A DNA stretch of 20,179 bases from a virus, in IMG/VR virus record IMGVR_UViG_3300010413_000216, positions 1-20,179 of that record. One strand, written 5' to 3'. Positions within the stretch are counted from its first letter, which is position 1. Each line of letters opens with the position of its first letter. The position numbers were made by a program, and so were the translations under genes. The notes below the pieces were generated by a model, which worked only from the letters and a program-made list of their open reading frames with translations, had not been told where the DNA came from and did no database searches. Positions 1 to 8,100 of the stretch are shown here, piece after piece.

Positions 1-576
1 TCGTACTCCACACTGATCGGTGAGTTCGTGAAGCACGCGCTCAGCGAGGTGGAGGATGCGTGGGATTGGAATGCCCTGCGTACCACCATTCAGGTAACGA
101 CTGCGGCCTCAGACTTCAGCTACTCGCTGGTGACTGCAGGCCACAGTTACAAGGTGTTCGATGTCCACGAGGACAACAACGACTACGACCTGATCAAGGG
201 AACGTATCACCAGATGAACCACTGGTTGCTCTCGGGTGCCAACGAAGGCGCCCCGCGCTATTGGGACATCAACGGGCACGATGCGAACGGCGACCCCGTC
301 GTGAACTTGTTCCCGGTGCCGGACGACGTGTACCTCGTGAACTTCAACATGAAGGTCAAGACGGACCTGTCGGCGGATACGGACGGGACCACGGTGATCT
401 ACATCCCGTGGTTGCCGGTAGTCCTGAAGGCAACACAGTTAGCGGTCAATGAGCGCGGCGAGGACGGAGGTCTGACCATCGCGTCTCTGGAGCCGCAGTA
501 CTTGAGTGCGCTGGCGAACGCTATCAGCTACGATGCGGCGCTGCACGCTGACGAGACCATGTGGGAGGTTATGTAA
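1..576 (+). CDS. Head-tail adaptor-like protein, 5' end outside window
   Basis: The reading frame is open from base 1, so the GTG at 28 need not be the start; 191 residues are visible and the N-terminus is missing. The visible start (SYSTLIGEFVKHALSEVEDAW) is helical and is followed by a beta-rich middle and a helical C-terminus ending LHADETMWEVM. Size and place, directly before a nozzle-like protein, fit the adaptor/stopper proteins of short-tailed phages (P22 gp4, SU10 adaptor or T7 gp11 class), which join the portal to the tail nozzle in the virion. No catalytic motif is seen. The stop codon touches the next start at 577, as in a tightly coupled late operon. The family assignment rests on context and general features rather than a signature motif. 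Confidence 0.6.
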   Translation, partial: SYSTLIGEFVKHALSEVEDAWDWNALRTTIQVTTAASDFSYSLVTAGHSYKVFDVHEDNNDYDLIKGTYHQMNHWLLSGANEGAPRYWDINGHDANGDPVVNLFPVPDDVYLVNFNMKVKTDLSADTDGTTVIYIPWLPVVLKATQLAVNERGEDGGLTIASLEPQYLSALANAISYDAALHADETMWEVM

Positions 577-2127
577 ATGAAGCCGCTAGCCCCGTTCCCT
601 TTCCAGACGCCCGGTGTATACGGGCTGAACCTACAGGGCCGGAACACAGTACTCGGCCCGGAGTGGGCAACGCGGGCGCTTGATCTGGTCATCGACGATC
701 AGGGAAGGCTTGCCAACCGGCTCGGATACAAGGCACAGGCAAGTGACAAGACGGCCCTCGGCAGCTCGACCATACAGGCCGGGCACGTGGGCCTGACTTC
801 TGCCGGGGTGCGCACCAACTACTGCGCCACGGCGGACGGCAAGATACACGAGCTTGTCGCCGGGGTCTGGACTACGCGGTACTCGACCCCGCTCCCATCC
901 AACGGCAACTGGCAGTTCGTCAACTTCAACAGCAAGGTGCTGGCTCTGCATGAGGATGGCTACGTGCTGGTGCAGTCAGCTCCGGGCGCTGCCTTCACAA
1001 CCATAACGCCAAGCTCTGGTAGCGTCCCGACGGGAAAGGCGATCTTGGCTGCGTTCGGGCGGGTGTGGATACTAGGCGCGGACAAGCTCTACTACTGCGC
1101 TCTCTTGGACGAGACGGCATGGGGCGCTCCGGCCACCTACTTCGAGTTGCGGTACATGTGGCCCAACGGCTACGACATACCCGTCGGCCTTGCCGAGTTC
1201 AACGGTAGGCTGGTGGTCTTCGGCGAGGAGAACGTGCTCTTTGTCACCAACACGTGGGACGTTGACGCGACGGCTACGGGTGCGGTGAGTGGGGCGACCC
1301 TCGAAGACACACTGCAGAACGTCGGGTGCATCGACCGGAACACGATTGCTGCCGTGGGATCGGACATCCTGTTTCTGTCCCGCATCGGGATACAGTCTCT
1401 CGGGCGGGTGATCCAAGAGAAGTCTGCCCCGATCTCGGACGTGGTGCCTCAGGTGAGGGACCACATCGCGCTGGAGTACAGCGCCTCTGCAGGCGTCGTG
1501 GTTCAGGCCGCGTACACAGCCAACTACGGGCTGTATGTGCTGTCGATGGCCCGCGTTACGCTGGTCGTGGACACTCGCGTGAAGCTCCCGAACGGAGCGT
1601 ACCGGGTGACGGAATGGAAGCCTATGGGCGCAGTCCACACGGACGGGTACGGCGGGTTGTACGTGTCGCACGGCGACGAGTTCGAGAAGTACCAAGGCTA
1701 CTACGACGATGTCGTGTACGGAGGTGCGACCGGGACCTCGATCGTGGGAGACTACGAGTCCGGGTGGCAGGATTGGGAAGCGGTAGCTCCGGGTGCGGGC
1801 ATGCTCAACAAGTTCCTCAAGCGGATCAAGCTCTACGTCGCGGGAGGCGCCAACGGCACGCTCACCATCAAGTGGTACGTGAACTACAGCGAGCAGGCGA
1901 CATCCGTCATTGCTCCGATCCCCAACGCACCCAACTCGGCAACGTACGGCGACGCGACGTACAGCGACTACAACTACGGCACCTCGCTGGACATCACGGA
2001 GTTGAGCAAGCCGGGACGCAAGGGCGGTAGGGTTATCAAGGTGGGCTGCAAGATTGACGCTACCACCTCGGACTTTGCTATCAACCAGATGTCGCTCTAT
2101 GCGACCACAGGCAAGCAGGCTCACTAA
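577..2127 (+). CDS. Tail nozzle-like structural protein
   Basis: 516 residues, beginning MKPLAPFPFQTPGVYG. The sequence is beta-rich, with repeated W/Y/G-rich strands (for example GKIHELVAGVWTTRY, GRVWILGADKLYY, GRLVVFGEENVLFV), as expected for a propeller-like tail nozzle. The size is closer to P22 gp10 (about 470 aa) than to T7 gp12 (about 790 aa). It starts directly after the adaptor-like gene, with a GGGAGG ribosome binding site inside the end of that gene, and is followed by a tail fibre gene; adaptor, nozzle, fibre is a common podovirus order. The role is to extend the tail tube below the adaptor. The assignment comes from context and beta propensity, with no diagnostic motif. Confidence 0.6.
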   Translation: MKPLAPFPFQTPGVYGLNLQGRNTVLGPEWATRALDLVIDDQGRLANRLGYKAQASDKTALGSSTIQAGHVGLTSAGVRTNYCATADGKIHELVAGVWTTRYSTPLPSNGNWQFVNFNSKVLALHEDGYVLVQSAPGAAFTTITPSSGSVPTGKAILAAFGRVWILGADKLYYCALLDETAWGAPATYFELRYMWPNGYDIPVGLAEFNGRLVVFGEENVLFVTNTWDVDATATGAVSGATLEDTLQNVGCIDRNTIAAVGSDILFLSRIGIQSLGRVIQEKSAPISDVVPQVRDHIALEYSASAGVVVQAAYTANYGLYVLSMARVTLVVDTRVKLPNGAYRVTEWKPMGAVHTDGYGGLYVSHGDEFEKYQGYYDDVVYGGATGTSIVGDYESGWQDWEAVAPGAGMLNKFLKRIKLYVAGGANGTLTIKWYVNYSEQATSVIAPIPNAPNSATYGDATYSDYNYGTSLDITELSKPGRKGGRVIKVGCKIDATTSDFAINQMSLYATTGKQAH

Positions 2128-2136
2128 GGAGACGAC

Positions 2137-3135
2137 ATGTCTGACTATACGAATACCTTCGGAGGCGCAGCCAAGGACACGGCGCACTCCACGATCCTCG
2201 GATCGGAGATGGACACGGAGTTTAACAACATCGGGAACATGTCCGCCACGAAGGCGAACAAGATCAGCGGGCCAACCGCTAACCGTCTGGTGCTGACCAC
2301 CGGCTCGGGTGACATCGCGCAGTCGGCGTACCTGATCACGGACATGACTCGCCTTGCGGCGACGCAGACCTTCACCGGGACCAACACGTTCTCGGTCTCC
2401 GCCACGTTCACGGGCGGTCTCGTGGCGAATGGCGCGGTAACGACTAACTCCTCGCTGACGGCGAACAGCACGACCACGCTGGCGGGCACTACCACACAGA
2501 GCGGCACGTACACTCTGTCAGGCACTGCGTACTTCACGGCGATTCCGTCCCTGAAGCGCGACACCGCTTCGGCGGCGCAGTACTTCATGTACTTCAGGAA
2601 CAACAGCAACGTGCTCAAGTGGTCGTTCTACCTGTCCGCTGACTCGGCTGGGCCAGACTTCTACATCCTGAACGCCTCCGGCCAATCCAAGCTACAGCTT
2701 GCGCAGGACGGGCTTGAACTGAAGACCACCTCGACGGACATCACGTACGGTGGCACCTCAATCAAGAACCCGGTGGTGGTTACGTCTGCTGAGACGTACT
2801 ACACTGGAGCGTCGCAGCTGATCACGTGGACCCACAGCAAGGGCAAGCTGCCTGACGTGCTGACGGTCTACGCGACTTGCTACTCGGCTGACGGATCGTA
2901 CGCTGCGGGCGACGTGGTGTGTCTCTCGGCCTCGAACATCAGTGAGTCTGACGCGGGTGGTGGTCCGGTAGGCGACGGCTACACGGTGTACGCAGAGTCT
3001 GCTACGGACAACGCGATGAAGATACAGATCACGAACCGGACGATGTATCTCCACCAGAAGGGCGGTGTTGGAACAATACAGGTAATGAGTTCCGCGAGCA
3101 AGTGGAAGCTTTGGTTTAAGGGTATCTGGTTCTAA
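2137..3135 (+). CDS. Tail fibre or spike protein
   Basis: 332 residues. An AAGGAGACGAC ribosome binding site precedes the ATG. The N-terminal ~60 residues (MSDYTNTFGGAAKDTAHSTI...) probably attach to the tail. A Ser/Thr/Gly/Asn-rich stretch follows at about residues 75-135, with short repeated units of the TFTGTNTFSVSATFTGG and TLAGTTTQSGTYTLSG kind, typical of trimeric beta-structured fibres. The C-terminal half (from about residue 210) is Tyr/Trp/Thr-rich and would be the receptor-binding tip. No glycan hydrolase, peptidase or chaperone motif is seen. At 332 residues it is short for a whole fibre, so it may be one of several fibre proteins. Host range would depend on the C-terminal part. 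Confidence 0.65.
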   Translation: MSDYTNTFGGAAKDTAHSTILGSEMDTEFNNIGNMSATKANKISGPTANRLVLTTGSGDIAQSAYLITDMTRLAATQTFTGTNTFSVSATFTGGLVANGAVTTNSSLTANSTTTLAGTTTQSGTYTLSGTAYFTAIPSLKRDTASAAQYFMYFRNNSNVLKWSFYLSADSAGPDFYILNASGQSKLQLAQDGLELKTTSTDITYGGTSIKNPVVVTSAETYYTGASQLITWTHSKGKLPDVLTVYATCYSADGSYAAGDVVCLSASNISESDAGGGPVGDGYTVYAESATDNAMKIQITNRTMYLHQKGGVGTIQVMSSASKWKLWFKGIWF

Positions 3136-3145
3136 GGGGAACGGT

Positions 3146-4129
3146 ATGGGTGGCGCAAACATCATCAAAAGGCAGTCGCACGAAGCGGCCATGAACCTGT
3201 TCCGGGGAGGCGAAGCTGGCCGGTACTCCCCAACAGACCTATCCATCGGCGGAGCGGGAGGCCTGTCGTGGGTCGATGGGCAACCCGTCTACACGCCTGA
3301 CGCCGCACAGCAGGGGCTGAGCCAGACCTATCAAGGCCTGCTTGCCAACCTGCAGAGCGGACTCGGCGCCCTCGGTGGGGCTCCGGTACAGCTCGGTCAG
3401 AACGCGATGGGCGCAAGCCAGAGTCTCTTTGACCAGCTCAACGCCTTCGATCCGCTGGAGGCGGCACAGACCCGGTTCGGTCAGCTGCAGTCGGTCATTG
3501 CTCCGCAGCAGTCGGCTCAGCGGGAGGCCATGACGGCGCAGTTGCTGCGTCAGGGTCGGCTCGGCGGCACGTCGGGTGATGCGCGGGAGGCCGCGCTTGC
3601 TGCCGCACAGCGAGCGTCTGACATCCAGCTTGCCAACAGCCTGTACGGTGAGGCCGAACAGTCGAGGCGTAACATGCTGGCTGACGCCCTTACCGCCGGA
3701 GGCGTGGGCGCACAGCAGTACGGCGGGCTGTTCCAGCAGCTGCCGCAGCTTTCTGCTGGCATCCAGAACGTCAACCTTCAGCCGTTCTCGCAGCTGCTCG
3801 GCATGTCTCAGGGCATCGGGGCGCAGGCGCTCCAGCGCGACTTGGGTATCTCGCAGGGCATCAATGCGTACAACTCCTCGATGGGTGGCCCGCAGGCTTC
3901 GCAGGGTAAGTTCGGGCAGATGCTGCCGGGCTTGATTCAGGGTGGCCTGATGGCGGCTGGCACGATCTTCGGTGGCCCAATGGGCGGTGCCGCTGCCGCT
4001 GCGCTTGGTGGAGCGTTAGCGCCTTCGTCGGGTGCTGGCCCATCGCCTGCACAGGGACAGGCGGCGATGTTCGGACCGGCTTACGCAGGCCCAACCACTA
4101 ACTCGTTCTGGAACACAATGGGAGGCTAA
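3146..4129 (+). CDS. Internal virion (ejection) protein, Gln/Ala-rich
   Basis: 327 residues, ATG at 3146 after an AAGGGGAACGGT ribosome binding site. The middle (about 50-210) is rich in Gln, Ala and Leu and predicted helical (for example AREAALAAAQRASDIQLANSLYGEAEQSRR). The C-terminal ~60 residues are Gly/Ala/Met-rich and hydrophobic (around GLIQGGLMAAGTIFGG), compatible with membrane insertion. This composition and its place between the fibre gene and two larger internal proteins match podovirus ejection proteins such as T7 gp14, which leave the capsid and form part of the trans-envelope channel. No enzyme motif is present. The class assignment is inferred; the exact family is not recognised. 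Confidence 0.55.
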   Translation: MGGANIIKRQSHEAAMNLFRGGEAGRYSPTDLSIGGAGGLSWVDGQPVYTPDAAQQGLSQTYQGLLANLQSGLGALGGAPVQLGQNAMGASQSLFDQLNAFDPLEAAQTRFGQLQSVIAPQQSAQREAMTAQLLRQGRLGGTSGDAREAALAAAQRASDIQLANSLYGEAEQSRRNMLADALTAGGVGAQQYGGLFQQLPQLSAGIQNVNLQPFSQLLGMSQGIGAQALQRDLGISQGINAYNSSMGGPQASQGKFGQMLPGLIQGGLMAAGTIFGGPMGGAAAAALGGALAPSSGAGPSPAQGQAAMFGPAYAGPTTNSFWNTMGG

Positions 4130-4130
4130 C

Positions 4131-5174
4131 ATGGCGGGACTATTCGACGGACTGAGTGCCGATCCGGTACTCGCGGCTCGCATGGCGCAGCAGCAGAAGC
4201 AGGCTGAGCTTATGCAGAATGCCGCCGCAGGGATGTCGGACCCGTGGGGCCGAGTGGGTGCCACGGCTGGCGCCCTCCTCGGGAGCCTCGGTGCCCGGTG
4301 GGCAAACAAGAAGCTTGGCTACGAGGATCCGCAGATGCAGGCCGCGCAGCGGCAGGCACAGGTGGTTAAGGCGCTGCAAGGTGCCGACCTCACCACGTCT
4401 GCTGGACTGCACGCAGCGGCCAAGGCAGTGCGCGATCTCGGAGACGACGTGACCGCACTCAAGCTCACGGCGCGAGCGGGCGAGACGAAGCTGGCGGAGG
4501 CGAAGCTGCTGCGGGAGAACGCAGCGGAGACCCTGAAGGCGGAGCAGACGGCATTCAACAACCTGCCTGCGGACGCTAAGCTCGCCACCGTCTCTGCGGA
4601 CCCAACGGTCCTGAGGCGTGCGAACCCGAGCCTGACGGACGAACAGCTTGACATGATCAAGCAGAAGACAGACGGCATCCTGCAGTTCCGCATGATGGAA
4701 GCGCAGAAGAAGGCGACCGACCTGAAGGACGTGAAGCAGACCGACGTGTCCGAGACCGACATCAAGCAACGCAAGGCTGATCTCCGGCAGATGGGTATCG
4801 GCCCGCACACGTTCGAGTGGGGCTTGGGCGGCATGCTGGGGATCAACGACGCGGAAGCGTTCGGTGACTTCTCCTCGGTGTGGGCGAACAAGATGCAGGC
4901 TGCGCTTGACCGGCTGGGCCGGAAGCAGGTACGCATCGACGCCAAGCTGTTCGGCGACCGGGTCATCAAGGCCGGTCTCGCGGAAGGCAGCATCAAGGGC
5001 ACGTACGGCGACGACATCACAGACATTGACGAAGGGCGATTGGATGCCCTGATTAAGGAGCAGGAAGCGGCGCTACTCGGAGAGATAGCCCCGGCTCCAC
5101 GCACAGGCGCGGCTCCGGCCACGCAGGCAGCACCACAGACAGGCCGTCGGGTGATCCCTTACAATCCTAAGTAG
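4131..5174 (+). CDS. Internal virion protein, helical
   Basis: 347 residues from the ATG at 4131, chosen because GGGAGGCTAAC directly precedes it; an upstream in-frame ATG at 4032 lies inside the preceding gene and has no comparable site. The protein starts MAGLFDGLSADPVLAAR, has a short Gly/Ala-rich segment (about 40-55), then long charged helices (about 60-230) and a Pro/Ala-rich tail (APAPRTGAAPATQAAP). It sits between two ejection-type proteins, so it is probably the second of three internal virion proteins (the T7 gp15 position), entering the host envelope with the DNA. I recognise no conserved domain. The gene ends 4 bases before the next ATG. Confidence 0.5.
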   Translation: MAGLFDGLSADPVLAARMAQQQKQAELMQNAAAGMSDPWGRVGATAGALLGSLGARWANKKLGYEDPQMQAAQRQAQVVKALQGADLTTSAGLHAAAKAVRDLGDDVTALKLTARAGETKLAEAKLLRENAAETLKAEQTAFNNLPADAKLATVSADPTVLRRANPSLTDEQLDMIKQKTDGILQFRMMEAQKKATDLKDVKQTDVSETDIKQRKADLRQMGIGPHTFEWGLGGMLGINDAEAFGDFSSVWANKMQAALDRLGRKQVRIDAKLFGDRVIKAGLAEGSIKGTYGDDITDIDEGRLDALIKEQEAALLGEIAPAPRTGAAPATQAAPQTGRRVIPYNPK

Positions 5175-5178
5175 GTAC

Positions 5179-8100
5179 ATGAACATGGCTCAGACCGAAC
5201 TCGTTACTATGCAACTTCCTTCCGGTGAAAGCGTGGACGTAGAAGTCCCGACCGGATGGTCCGATCAACAAGTGACCGAGTACGTGGACGGTCTGGGCCT
5301 GTTCTCTCAAGCCCCTCAGGCGGATGTCCCTAAGGACACGTATCGGCCTGAGCCCTCCAAGGGCGAACAGTTCCTCTATGGCATGGCATCCACGCCGGGC
5401 CTCGTTGAGGAAGCAGCCAATCTCATTGAACAGAAGATCACGCCCAAGCTGCCGGAGCGGACCCGCGACGTGTACGAGGGTGGCGACGTGCCCATGATCG
5501 ACGAACAGGGTGCCGTGCAGATGGACCCGCGCTACGCCGCACAGAAGGTGGGCTCGGTGACTCTGCCAGCCGTGACCGAGGAGTCCATCCGTGCGCAGCA
5601 GAAGCAGCGCAAGGCCGACGTGCTGGCTGCGGACTTCCCCAACATGCAGGGACGGGAGGCTAGCGCGTGGGTCAAGGCGGGCTCTGTCACCCGCATGCTC
5701 ACGGACATGGCGACCTTCCCGTTGCCGTTCGCCTCTCAGGTGAAGCTCGGCAAGTTCGCCGCTGATGGCGGCAAGCTGATGTCCGCCGAAGGGCGTGCCC
5801 TGTACGGTAGCGCCATGCTCGAAGCAGGCTCGACCGTGGGGCTGTTCGGTGCCGCCGACGCGGCTATCCGTAACCTCGCAGACACGGGCGAACTGAAGCC
5901 CGGTGACGTGGCGACCGCTGGCCTGATCGCGATGTCGGGCGGGGCCTTGGTGGGTCCGGTGCTGGCCGCTGGTGGCGGTAAGTTCATGGGCTGGCTGAAC
6001 TCCCGGTACGGCGGCAAGCCGGTCACCCCTGAGGAAGTGGGCGACGCTGCGGAGAAGGCTGGCAAGGTGCTGACACCGGACGAGATGCGCTCGCTGGCAG
6101 ACGCTGTCAACAAGGCAGGCGCTCGCGCCAAGGTGGAAGCTGCGACGGTGGACATCCTGCACAGTCCGAAGACCGCTATGTCGGTGACGAAGGACGGTGC
6201 GAAGACCCGGATGCTGACCAAGGAGGAGAAGAAGATACGCAAGGAGATACGGCAGGCGTTCGCGGAAGACCCAGAGATGGCGGACTTCCTGAAGCGCGAG
6301 GCGTCGATGGCGGTAGCCGAGCGGGAGCGTCAGGCTGCGGAACTGGAGCGGCTTGGGCCGACGGCTTACCGGCTGAAGCAACGCCTTGAGGCGAAGCAGC
6401 CACTGCCGAACAAGGTGAGCAAGGCGATGGATGAGGTGCAGGCCCAGAAGATCAGGGACCGGCAGGACGCTGCGCTTGCCGAGCTTGAGCTTGAGGCCAG
6501 CAAGGCTGAGCTTCCCGGCAACACCAAGCAAGTGCTCGAAGAAGGCGCTGCAAGGCGTCAGGATGGCTACGACAGGCCCGGTATCCTAGGTAATCAGGAG
6601 GCCATGAGGGATCGTAAGGGTAACCTTCGGGTCGCCTATCAGGTGGGCCAGAAGATCGCTGAGATGGTCGCATCGCTCTCTCCGCGTACGGCTATGGCAA
6701 TGCGTAAGGTGCAGACCGAGACGAACCGCAACAGTGCGGCAGTGTACCGGGGCATGCCTCGGTGGCTGGGTGACAAGGAGATCACTAAGGCGTTCAACAA
6801 GAACCGGGAGTTTCAGCGTGCGGTAGGGAACAGCGACGAAGCTGCAATGGATAGGATCGTGCCGGGCTCGGCACAGGTGTATCGCGAGGAGGTGAAGCCG
6901 GTGCTGCAGAGCATGTGGCGTAGCCGTCAGGTGAACGGCCTGCCTGTCCTTAAGGACGTTCTGCATCCGCGTGCGGTGCGGGACGTGCAGGGTCTGCGCA
7001 ACAAGCTGGGACGGAAGGAGCGGGATCAGTGGGACGAGATCGTTGCCCGGTGGGAGCGTGACCATCCCAAGCAGACGATGAACGAGGAGGATGCTGCGGG
7101 TCTGCTCGGGCAGATCATGGGCGGGAGGCATCTGCCGATCGACCGTAGCCGCCGCATCAAGGAGATCACGGCGGGAGCCGAGCGCTTCTACGTGAACCCG
7201 CGTGCCGCGTTGATCGACGCCATTGCTCGTCATCAGGAGATGGTGGCAATGCAGCAGTTCTTCAAGAACCACCTCGGACAGGAAGTCCAGCTGGGTAAGA
7301 TACTGGACTCGGACGATCTGAAGCACATGCTGAGCAAGGCCATTAGCGACAACGAGATCAGCGGTGCCGAGGCTACCCGTCTGGCACAGCTTATCGCCGC
7401 ATGGAACGGCCCGGCTCGCCGGTCGCCGCGTGCGTGGTCTCGCAACCTGCACAACGCAATCAGCTTCGAGGCTCTGGGTGCGAACCCGATGTCCACGCTC
7501 ACACAGGTGGCCGACCAGTTCAACAACGCCAGCAAGTTCGGCGTGCGTGAAACCCTACGGGCCATGTGGCCGGGTAAGCGGGGTGACGTTGCGCTGACGG
7601 CGTACGATTCCGGTGTCCGGTCCCTGTCTCACGACATCCGTACGCAGGAGGGCTTCGCAAGGGCTGTGCGCTGGGGCTTGCGGGTGATGGGCTTCGACCA
7701 GCTGGATCACAAGTTCAGCAACCAAGGCTCGCGTCTGGCTCTGCGTGCCCGCATGGAGCAGGCCAAGGCTGACCCGGAGAAGCTGTACAAGGAGATGACC
7801 AAGTGGTTCGAGCCGGAGTCTGCTCGGAAGCTTGTGGATGACCTGAAGGAAGGACGGGTGAACCCGGACATTGCTGCGCTGGTAGCCAACGACGTTGCCG
7901 ACGTGAGGCCGCAGGGCATGCTCGACATGCCTGAGCACTACCTCAACAACCCCAACGGGCGTGTGGCGTACTCGCTGATGTCGTGGACGGTGAACCAGAT
8001 GAACTACGTGCGGAACCGTGGACTGAACGAGATCGAGGCGGGAATACGGAGTAAGGACATGGCCCGCGTGAAGGCTGGGGCGAAGGTGCTCGCGCACATC

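Noticed and set aside
1072-2187. Long antisense ORF (371 codons) opposite the nozzle gene
   Set aside because: It has no ribosome binding site and an Arg/Val/His-biased composition typical of the opposite strand of a GC-rich gene.
5167-6531. Antisense ORF of 454 codons opposite the large internal virion gene
   Set aside because: It mirrors a well-supported gene, has no recognisable domain or start signal, and is His/Leu/Arg-biased.
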